A stretch of DNA of 64,000 nucleotides, taken from positions 35,595,797 through 35,659,796 of the forward strand of contig CP136061.1 in NCBI GenBank assembly GCA_032622095.1, in the 5' to 3' direction. Position numbers and translations under genes: made by a program. Positions 21,201 to 33,200 of the stretch are shown in pieces; position 1 is the stretch's first letter, and every line of letters begins with the position of its first letter. This stretch comes from Siphonodentalium dalli. Taxonomy: Eukaryota; Mollusca; Scaphopoda; Gadilida; Siphonodentaliidae. The notes below the pieces were generated by a model that saw only the letters and a list, made by a program, of their open reading frames with translations, did no database searches and was not told where the DNA came from.

Positions 21201-24200
21201 ACATTCTTCAAGGCATTTGAAGAATTCACGCTATCACTGACGCAATAACAGGAGCGATGTTGACCGCACGCACGCTAATTATGAACTGACAAAAGGCGGC
21301 AAATAAGCTTACCTGTGATTGGCTAAGACACATTAGTGTCCGACAGTTAGATCTCAGATTGGGCGCTAACATAGACAGAGTAGACTCAGTGGACAAGGAA
21401 TTGGGCCAAGTTAAGAATATGAAATAGCAAAATGCAGAACAGGAATGCAACTGGGAAGGGAAGTGTATAGAACGGAATAGCGCGGAATGGAATGAACCAA
21501 GTACGCGGAATGAAATGATAATGCAGCTATAAAATGTATATTAGTGAGTTAGGTATAATAACTTAGTTAGTATACATGTGTAGCATGTAATAAAGGCATA
21601 TACTGTTTTGGTATATAAAATAGCACGGTCACACTTATATGAGTCATTCTTCACATACATGTAGTACATTATTTTCCTGTCAATTTAGAGTCGGTAATGT
21701 TCAACCCGTCATGTGACTTCAACATGTCATGTGAAGTCGGTAGCCGAGAGGTAGCATATGGTACTGGTCACTCGTACGTGCTAATTACGCACCAGGATTT
21801 GAAACCTGGTCAGAGTTTTCTGGCAAAGTTTTCTTGTCACAAATTGCTGGGGGATCGGCATTTAATGAGTTAATGGGCTTCAGCTCAATTCAGTTATATG
21901 GCAATTAATCCAATTGCACTGAAGCGGAACTCAATAGAGCTTCAGGTCAATTCCATTGTATCAAAGCGCAATTTATTGTGAGGAAGTCAATTGCTCTTCA
22001 GTGCAATTTAATTACCGTACACTGATTCAAGCTCAATTATTATTTCTAGCTCGCACCCCTGCGAGATCACTACTTAAAGCTCAGTGGATCGAGCCTTTTG
22101 GATAGTAAGACCAAAAATTAAGGCTGTAAGCAGTAGGCCCATTCGGGAGTAAATTATTTTGGAACAACATAAACAATTTTAATGATTTAACCTCTTATTT
22201 AGCCTGAGCCAACTGAAAATATGGTACATATCAAATGAAGGTTATGAATTCTTATATCATCATATAACGTGGACACAGACTTTATCATTGATACATTAAC
22301 CTTGAAAGATTTAAAAACTTTGATAGATAAGTTTTTCCACAATAAGCATTATGATTTTAATGATGCTAGTATCATAGTATGCCATAACTATATCCGCGTA
22401 ACACCGAATGACTCTTTTTTGTGACAATACTCTTGAGTGCCTAATAAACATACATGTACGATTATTAAAATCGAGGTAAAATTTCCACCTGTATGATCGT
22501 TATTTGGCCCTGTATGTTTATTAAATTAACCAAAAGAAATAATTCACCAATCTTAAATTGTGTTTAATATTCATAAAGAAATTAACTCTGATTGTTGACA
22601 AACAGTTATCAGCACATTGCAGATTCACAGACCTGGCTATCCATCAAAACTATTTCTGTCACATGGCATCAGTAAACCAGTCAGATGGTGCATTTTGTGG
22701 GGATGTATGGTACTAATATTTCCAGTCTGTACGTTTATTCCGCCCTGTACTATTATTCAGTTATGCGACATTTTCCAACCTGTACTATTATTCTACCCTG
22801 TACTTTTTTTAGGCACTCAAGAGTATGTATTACCATGTTTTTCATTAGTACTGGAATGAAAAGTCTAGAGACATCTTCCATGATGATGAATTAATGTTTA
22901 TTTTACGTCAGTGAAGATATTTTGAATTGGACTACTGTGAAAATCGGAGAAACTTTTCACCAGTCTCATGACATGAAGGACCGATAATGAGTTGACAACA
23001 CACAATCGGCCCTGCACGTCACTTGACATGCTTGTCGAAGTCAAATTAATTACATGTTGAGCATTACTGTCTCTTAATGCCCTGTAAAACTTTGATAATG
23101 TGCAGAGAACGTCCCACAATAGAGTCTCTGATTGTCATGATAGTCTTGTTCAAAATACATTCGCTGGCAAAAATAAACATCAATTCAGTATTAAATATTT
23201 GTCTGTTCCAGGAAAGTTTGCTTGTCAGGCACTTTGGTGTATAATAAAATATGCTTTTGTAGTGAGTGTCCTTTCACAACGAGAGCTCTATAAAATGTCC
23301 AGGGCTCCTTTTTGACTCGATCCCACTGGTGCTTGATAAGAAATAAGGGAGTAGAATTTTTGTTATGACCCCATAATTAAATCACACAAACACAACTTAA
23401 ACCTTCTTTTATATCAAAAATGAACTGTATGCATGCTTGTGAATGAACAGAAGCTGTGGCAAACATAAAATTGATAGATACACAAGTTTTAAATTTATCT
23501 CTGCAATATATCAATTTCATACATTTCACAATTTCATGAAGCGTTGTCTGTAAGTCAGTCATGGTCAATGGTAGAGAAGTCAGTCTAAATGAGATACAAT
23601 CCCGCAAAGAACTTTAAAATGCAGATGCTTTTCTTCAAAGTTCAAAGGGTGTCCCAATGGAGAATCATTTTCCAAGAATCATCTTATCATAATCTATGTC
23701 TGGCACATTATCTCAGGATTAGGCTTATTTATTTATTTAAATATTTTCAGGAGAAAGGCAACTCAGATCAGTTCCATTTCAAAGGAGAAGCTTCTGAATC
23801 AGACGAAGAGGTCAACACAATAAATCAGCAGGACACCAAACATGAAGTCAAACAGATGTCAACAGATGTCGATACAACCATTAAAGCAAGCGAAAATTTA
23901 ACTCCTTTGAAAGGTTAGCTCTTGGAAAGTTTTATCAAAAGCAATTGACGGAGACACACTTTTTCCTTTGATAAAAATATCTCAATATAGTATTGCTTTT
24001 AACTCTTTCATGACTGGAGCTGCGCTGGTGCAGTATTACATATCCTGTGCCCGTGCATTCTCTTTTATATGCGAGTCTCCCATATATAAGAGAAATCACC
24101 GGCTTACAAGGTCTAGGGAAATATTGTTAGGCCAATGTATTCTCTTATATATGCGAGGCTCCCAGTGGGAGACTCGCATATATAAGAGAATGCTATGGCA

Positions 24201-27200
24201 CAGGGTTTTTACAAAATTTCAGTAAGCTCCAGTCATGAAAGGGTAAACAGACCATGTTTGGAAAGCTAGCCAATTCCACCACAACTATTTGTTTTCAAGA
24301 TCAATTTCAGCATAAAAATGTAAGAATTGTAAAAATATTTCTTCCTCAAATTCATTCATATATCTCTCTTGAACCTTGGTCTCAATTCCAAATCGATTTA
24401 CCCGTTTTTGTGTGAGGTTAACCCTTTACCCAACAGAACGGCCCTGTGCCAATGCATTCTCTTATATATGTGAGTCGACCATAGGTCGCCTCGCATATAT
24501 AAGAGAATGCATTGGCTTAACACATTAAAAATTATAAAATTGTTAAAGAATGTAAGAAAAAATGGTAAAAAGTTATTTTTTTTAGGCCAATGCATTCTCT
24601 TATATATGCGAGGCGACCTATGGTCGACTCGCATATATAAGAGAATGCATTGGCACAGGGCTTAACTGTAACCATCACAATGTGGTCAATGAGCCGGTTC
24701 CAATGATATCCATATTTGTATGGTTTTATTGAGACAGACCCAAGATAATTTAGGCTGTTGCAGCTTTATTTGGCCGGTTTGTTGGGTAAAGGGTTAATCA
24801 CTATGAAAATGAATCTGATGAGCCGCCATCTCAGACAGACTATAACAAGTGCACAGCACAGAGTAACCCCTGCAAAGGGACATCATTGTGCAAATGTCAG
24901 ACAGACTCTATCCAAGCTTGTAGACATATGGACTGAACACATTTCTATTCTAATTAGGATTGGCTGTTATGCTGTAGGACAGCAAATCATCAAATGCACA
25001 CAGTAAGGCTTCTTGTCTACATTATTATCAAATGGATGGGTGCGTTTATTAATCAACTGATTCTGATAAGAATTTTCGCCAACTGTAGTCAAGCCTTGAA
25101 ATAGGGTGTCTGTCATTTGCAGAATGAGGTTCCCAGAGGGTGAATTTGGTGATGCTAGCCCGCTATGACTGTAGTGAAATGTTATCTGCCTGTAGTCAAC
25201 TAAGGCCACATATAGTGTGTAGATATTATATTTATTATACTAATTATAGCCTACATAACTTCTGTTATGATTTGAAAATTAAATTTTGACAAAAAAATGC
25301 ATACTTTACCAAGATATAAATACATTTTTATGGGCAAATGCTGCGTAATAATTGTTAGAAATTGTTTAATTTTGCTGAGCAGAAGCAGCAGGAGACATTC
25401 AGCCCTTTGAACCACTATATAGTCTGTATTAAAGACTTGGCATCTCGAATGTTTTTCATTTACTTACGAGCGAGTCTTGAAATAGTGTGTCTGTCATTTG
25501 CAGAATGAGGTCGCCAGAGGGTGAATTTAGTGACGCTACCCTGCACAGTAGGCTAGCCTCACTAAATTCACCCTCTGGGAACCTCATTTTGCTTGGGCCT
25601 CATTCTGGGAAGTATCTATAGTCCAAAATTAACATTGTTTTTAGTTGCTTTTCCCTTTTGTTCAGTTGCAGAAGACAAAATGCATAATCAAGGTGACTTT
25701 TATTATAAACGGGTGAACATCACCAATGTCAACTGGGGAACTTCAATCTGATCCTAGGTCTCCAATAGCATTTGAGGCCTCAGCAGAATGAGGTTCCCAG
25801 ATGTTGTGGAGTACAGCATCACTAAATTCACCCTCTGGGGAGTGGGGACCTCTGCAAATGACAGACACACTATTTCAAGGTTTGCCCTGATCAATTGGGC
25901 AAGCATAAAACATATACTTCATAAAACATTGGGCTCCGTTCAGTGAAACAAACCTATTTTGTTAGGCCTTAATATTTAGGCCTCATCACTAATTTCACCC
26001 TCTGGGGACCTCATTATGCAAATGACAGATACACTATTTCAAGGCTTAGTTATGAGGGATCTGTGGTTTGAACACTGATTTCTACATGTAGCGACATGGT
26101 TTCATAATTAAAGGAACTCTCTATGTGGTCTTTATTTCACCACAGGCACTATATACCATATTCTAAATAATGTTTGTAAACCCATTCATAACTTTTGTTT
26201 CAGTATCAGAGTTTTATGTTAGTTTATTCACATACAGTATTAATTTCTAGTGGACAAGATGGAACCAGGTGATGATAGCGTTATTAGTGAGAATTCCTCA
26301 GTCCAGACAGATGTAGCTGCCAGCATACAGCCGACTAAACCTGTATATAACTCGTAAGTTTGTTCAAATTCCAACATGAATTAGATGACAGTTTGCTGCC
26401 AATATTGATACCCATATTTTAGATCAAGAATTTGAAAACTAGACTTTCCATAGCAAGCATGTCAATACAAAAATGGTAGCAAATGTAATATGGAAGAATT
26501 AAATGAATGTGCTACAATAAACATACAGGTGACATTTTGATGAATAAAATACAGTGTGATCAGAACATTTTCCCATTTATCAAACAGGGTATTCTGACAC
26601 TGGATGAAATATTTTATACAATACATGTACCGCTATCCTGAAAGTAATTGAATTGAAAAATGTGGTGATACCCGGGCAATGAGATGCAGTATTACCGGTA
26701 GTATACAGTATCCACATCGGTATCGAGACGATCACTGCAGTGGAGTTATGGTACCATCTGCTTATGATTCCACAGGCTATTAGTGGGTCGTCATACCAAA
26801 AGTTGAAGAAAATAATACATCCATGAGGATCTTGTTAAGTTCCGCAGATAAGGAGAATCACTGCATTTTATTTTTATGCCTGCGAACCGTGACCACATGA
26901 ATCGTGGTGTATCCGTTGTGTGTGTCGTGTTGGAGCAGCAGTAACCTTACCATGGTATAATACTGCAGTATTACCAGGGTGGCACCACGTTAGATGTGGT
27001 CAACTACTTTAAGTATATAGCTGTATGTCATCTGAGGTTTAATAGGCACCCAATTATTTTCCATCCTAAAGTCAGATCTGTCATACCACAGACTTCAAAA
27101 TGATATATAGAAACCCATTCTGTGCAGTATGTGCATTAAATAAAAAAAATATGAGGCCCCTGCCACTCTCCGAAGAGTTATTTCCAGAAATATATGGATG

Positions 27201-30200
27201 AGACTTTGAAAGTAAAACATTCTAACCCTCAATTTCTTCATAGATATCAAGTTATGTTAATCTTAATCTAATTTCATTTCTATTTGGTGTTATGGTTTGT
27301 AGTTTTATACAGTTTACTCCAAAATAATTTGATGGAATATCTTCCCTTGAGGTACAACAATCTTAAACAAACATGGCTCCTTCGAATCCGAATACAGGTA
27401 TTTTTTTTTTCTTTTCACTAAATTTGAGATTGTTTTGTTTGTGCCCGTTAAACTATTTTCGTCAGCGGTTGCGTGAAATTGCAACTGTAGACCATGAGTC
27501 TAGAGCTAGAGTCTAGAGTCTAAATCTAGAGCTGTCTTCGCTCTAAAACATTTATGGTACAAAATGAGTTTGATGATTAAAACGAACAGAAAGCAGTGTG
27601 TGAAGTTTTATAATAGTTTCATGTTAACCCTTTGAGTGCCAGGTCGATTTTTGTATCAACCCATATACCCTGTGCCAATGCATTCTCTTATATATTCGAG
27701 TCGACCATAGGTCGCCTCGCATAAATAAGAGAATGCATTGGCCTAACAATTTTTTTTTACAATTTTAAAAATTTATTCTTATATTCTTTAACAGACTTAG
27801 TTTGCAGGTTTAGGGCCGATGAGATCGGCCCCTGGCACTCAAAGGGTTAAATGTAATTCAAAGTTGTATTTCTTATGACTTCAATGTGTCTTTTTTCGGA
27901 CATATAATGTTCATAGAAAGGTAGATCAGGTATTTATCAACCAGATTCAACCTATTTCGATACCAGGAACAATTCAAAAGGGAATACTATTAGATGTATC
28001 TTGGAGCGCAAACCGCCATGTGGCTTTAAGTCTGAATATAATAGACTCAGGCTTATTTATTCCCAGGTTATATTCTTGCCGTATGGATGCATCTATAGTT
28101 CCTTGCATGAAACCACCAACCATAATCAAATCACACTATTTTGTGATGTTCAGTATTTCTATCCCATGTACTGGTATACAAGTTTTCTTATTTGGTAATG
28201 ATTATAAATGTATAGTTGAATCTAAAATATCTGCCTTCCAGGTTGCTGCACAGAAAACTTTGTGAGTATATTTTCCTTTAACTATTTCCTTTATTTCCCA
28301 TCAACAATATGAGGCGTGATTCTTCAGTCTGAGTGAACCTCATACTATTGGACATCTACATGTTCGATAGTCTGAAAGAGTTATTCATGGTGACCCATTC
28401 AACACCGAAATCTTGAGTGGTGAAGATTAGCGAGCGCTATATTGGTATGTTGTATACAATATGGTGACAATTTTAATGAAAGTTTACCTAGTAGGGTCTC
28501 CCCGGTTTTTGGTGTATTGCATATTGCACACTCTTTACATACTATAATGTATCATAACATGGCTTTTGTTTACTAACAAGGCATATGATATAAGGATTAA
28601 CTGTCATGTGGACTGTTTTTATGGAGATGTAACCGTGAGGTAAGTGGTCATAACTTGTGTAAAACCCGAAGGGTTTTACATACAAGTTATGACCACTTAC
28701 CTCACGGTTACATCTCCATAAAAACAGTCCACATGACAGTTAATCCTTATATTTATATACATTTAGCGAAAAAGCCACTTTTTTTGTAAATGTATTTAAA
28801 TCGAAAAGTGTATCGTGACAAAACAAGCCCAAAATATCCCATAGCACCATTGGCAAAAGTTAACAGGAACAATTTCTCTTTATATTGAAACCCGATGATG
28901 TATTAAGTCAATCCTGTGCGAGTCCAAATGCGCCCAAAACATTACGCATTCTTCTTTCTGAAACTGATGACGTGTCGATGTAATTATGAGGCTGCAGTTA
29001 TGAGCTGTTGCGCATTCACCGACAAATAATTGCAACTAGCCACGTGGGCGCCGACCAATCGGAATGCTGGATTTAGTGATGATCACACTTAGTATGTAAA
29101 TATATTGCAATAACATTCTATTTACAAGAACAAAATCTGTCTATATTTTAATATTCTTTCTGTTTATGGCAGTTTTAATGGAGGTGATTATTTTAACAGC
29201 AATACCCATCGCGAAGGCATTTAATCTGCATAAGCCTTACCTTTCTTTTGTCTATGAGACATATTGTCATATTCCAGTGTGGTATGATGTTGCTATTTTC
29301 TTTCCAGATGAGAGAAATATGTTATTTAGGAAGCACATTGTTGATACCACGAGTCAGGCTTATTTGGGTCCTGCTAAAGATATGCATAATATCGCTGTTC
29401 AGCTTACCAAGACCCAGTCTGTGATACAGGTTTGTACTTTATATGTTACATCCTGTGGTTTTATGTGAACCCAGTCTGTAATACAGGTCTGTACTTTATA
29501 TGTTACATCATGTGGTTTTATGTGAACCCAGTCTGTGATACAGGTCTGTACTTTATATGTCATATCATGTGGTTTTATGTGAACCCAGTCTGTGATACAG
29601 GTTTGTACTTTATATGTCATATCATGTGGTTTTATGTGAACCCAGTCTGTGATACAGGTCTGTACTTTATATGTCATATCATGTGGTTTTATGTGAACCC
29701 AGTCTGTGATACAGGTTTGTACTTTATATGTTATATCCTGTGGTTTTATGTGAACCCAGTCTGTGATACAGGTCTGTACTTTATATGTCATATCATGTGG
29801 TTTTATGTGAACCCAGTCTGTGATACAGGTTTGTACTTTATATGTTACATCCTGTGGTGTTATGTGAACCCAGTCTGTGTTACAGGTCTGTACTTTATAT
29901 GTCATATCCTGTGGTTTTATGTGAACCCAGTCTGTGATACAGGTTTGTACTTTACATGTCATATCATGTGGTTTTATGTGAACCCAGTCTGTGATACAGG
30001 TCTGTACTTTATATGTCATATCCTGTGGTTTTATGTGAACCCAGTCTGTGATACAGGTTTGTACTTTATATGTCATATCATGTGGTTTTATGTGAACCCA
30101 GTTTGTGTCTTTGTGATACAGGTCTGTACTTTATATGTCATATCATGTGGTTTTATGTGAACCCAGTCTGTGATACAGGTTTGTACTTTATATGTCATAT

Positions 30201-33200
30201 CATGTGGTTTTATGTGAACCCAGTCTGTGATACAGGTTTGTACTTTATATGTTACATCCTGTGGTTTTATGTGAACCCAGTCTGTGATACTGGTTTGTAC
30301 TTTCTATGTTACATCATGTGGTTTTATGTGAACCCAGTCTGTGATACAGGTTTGTACTTTATATGTTACATCCTGTGGTTTTATGTGAACCCAGTCTGTG
30401 ATACAGGTATGTACTTTATATGTCATATCCTGTGGTTTTATCTGAACCCAGTCTGTGATACAGGTTTGTACTTTATATGTCATATCCTGTGGTTTTATGT
30501 GAACCCAGTCTGTAATACAGGTCTGTACTTTATATGTTACATCCTGTGGTTTTATGTGAACCCAGTCTGTAATACAGGTCTGTACTTTATATGTTACATC
30601 CTGTGGTTTTATGTGAACCCAGTCTGTGATACAGGTTTGTACTTTATATGTCATATCCTGTGGTTTTATGTGAACCCAGTCTGTGATACAGGTCTGTACT
30701 TTATATGTGAACCCAGTCTGTGATACAGGTTTGTATTTTATATGTTACATCCTGTGGTTTTATGTGAACCCAGTCTGTGATACTGGTTTGTACTTTATGT
30801 GTCATATCCTGTGGTTTTATGTGAACCCAGTCTGTGATACAGGTTTGTACTTTATGTGTCATATCCTGTGGTTTTATGTGAACCCAGTCTGTAATACAGG
30901 TCTGTACTTTATATGTTACATCCTGTGGTTTTATGTGAACCCAGTCTGTGATACAGGTTTGTACTTTATATGTTACATCCTGTGGTTTTATGTGAACCCA
31001 GTCTGTGATACAGGTTTGTACTTTACATGTCATATCCTGTGGTTTTATGTGAACCCAGTCTGTGATACAGGTTTGTACTTTATATGTCATATCCTGTGGT
31101 TTTATGTGAACCCAGTCTGTGATACAGGTTTGTACTTTATGTGTCATATCCTGTGGTTTTATGTGAACCCAGTCTGTGATACAGGTTTGTACTTTATATG
31201 TCATATCATGTGGTTTTATGTGAACCAAGTCTGTGATACAGGTTTGTACTTTATGTGTCATATCATGTGGTTTTATGTGAACCCAGTCTGTGATACAGGT
31301 TTGTACTTTATATGTCATATCCTGTGGTTTTATGTGAACCCAGTCTGTGATACAGGTTTGTACTTTACATATCATATCCTGTGGTTTTATGTGAACCCAG
31401 TCTGTGATACAGGTCTGTACTTTATAGAGGATATCTACACTTTTTGGTTGGATGTGGGAATTATCTCATGAGTGATGACAAAATAAATGAATTTCCACGA
31501 GCCACGAGTGGAAATTAATTTGTTTGTCATAACGAATGAGATAATTACCATGTCCAACCAAAAAGTGAAGATGTTCTGTTTATTATATGCTCCGCTCAGT
31601 TGGACCATGACTCAATTCGAAAAAAGATAAAAGAGAGCAAATTTGTATACCCAAGCACAACCATGGTAATGAGCATGTGCATATTAAAATAGTTCCATTT
31701 ATCAGACAGATTGGTTGAGCGTTAAAGGGGTTAACATCATAGTATGTTTAACACAATAATTTAATTGATCATATATCACAATTTTTTCAAACTGAACACT
31801 CAGGGACTTTTTGCTTAGTCTTCCATCAAGAAACCTAATCACTTTTAATTTTAGTGCGGATGGATACGAGTGAGATATCGATATCTCACTAGACGGATAA
31901 CGGTTTGTATCTGATGCAAAAATACTATTATTTGATAGCTTAGAATATAATAAATATTTTTGTCATATCCTGTGGTTTGATGTGAAGCATTCCATGCCTA
32001 ATTTGATCACTGAAAACTATCATGGTTTGAGTGCATGTACTGTATCTGTCAAAACTATCATGGTTTGAGTGCATGTACTGTATCTGTCAAAACTATCATG
32101 GTTTGAGTGCATGTACTGTATCTGTCAAAACTATCATGGTTTGAGTGCATGTACTGTATCTGTCAAAACTATCATGGTTTGAGTGCATGTACTGTATCTG
32201 TCAAAACTATCATGGTTTGAGTGCATGTACTGTATCTGTCAAAACTATCATGGTTTGAGTGCATGTACTGTATCTGTCAAAACTATCATGGTTTGAGTGC
32301 ATGTACTGTATCTGTCAAAACTATCATGGTTTGAGTGCATGTACTGTATCTGTCAAAACTATCATGGTTTGAGTGCATGTACTGTATCTCACTGAAAACT
32401 ATCATGGTTTGAGTGCATGTACTGTATCTGTCAAAACTATCATGGTTTGAGTGCATGTACTGTATCTCACTGAAAACTATCATGGTTTGAGTGCATGTAC
32501 TGTATCTCACTGAAAACTATCATGGTTTGAGTGCATGTACTGTATCTGTCAAAACTATCATGGTTTGAGTGCATGTACTGTATCTCACTGAAAACTATCA
32601 TGGTTTGAGTGCATGTACTGTATCTCACTGAAAACTATCATGGTTTGAGTGCATGTACTGTATCTCACTGAAAACTATCATGGTTTGAGTGCATCACTGT
32701 GCATGTACTGTATCTGTCAAAACCAGGGACCAGCCTAGAGGACCACGTGGGAGATATCTTCTCCCTGAAATGTGCAAGCCTTGAAATAGTGTGTCTGTCA
32801 TTTGCAGAATGAGGTCCCCAAATTCACCCTCTGGGAACCTCATTCTGCTGAGTTGTAAGCAGAATGAGGTCCCCAGAGGGTGAATTTGGCTCTGGGACTG
32901 TTATCAGGGAGAAGTCATGTTAGCTGAAGTTCAACTTACTACCTTCGATGATCCAATAAATATATATTGGATACAAGAGCCCATTTATAAAACCATTATA
33001 ATGAGTAAGCACACCATTAAAATCAGGAAATGTATACTGAATATTCTGTTTGGTCATGTGCGTACTGGTATATGCGAGAAAAGTATTTCTCCCTAGGACA
33101 AAAATAGGGAGAAGTGACACATTTCCAAGCCTTGAAATAGTGTGTCTGTCATTTGCAGAATGAGGTTCCCATAGGGTGAATTTGGGGACCTCATTCTGCA

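Noticed and set aside
28001-28265. Candidate exon between BLOC1S3 exons 3 and 4 (two overlapping open frames with AG and GT borders)
   Set aside because: The phases do not join exons 3 and 4, part of it is dispersed repeat R, and the family protein has no such segment.
29166-29329. Upstream extension of BLOC1S3 exon 4 (KPYLSFVYETYCHIPVWYD)
   Set aside because: Part of it is a dispersed repeat found again at 51.3 kb, the phase with exon 3 fails, and it matches nothing in the family.
29406-31430. CRISPR array
   Set aside because: Units are directly contiguous with no unique spacers, and the context is an animal gene.
29399-31471. Long open frames of 116-262 codons on both strands (CDTGLYFICHILWFYVNP and VQTCITDWVHIKPQDMTYK repeats)
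   Set aside because: They arise because the 57-bp unit is a multiple of three and lacks stops in several frames. They have no independent start or homology and lie in a BLOC1S3 intron.
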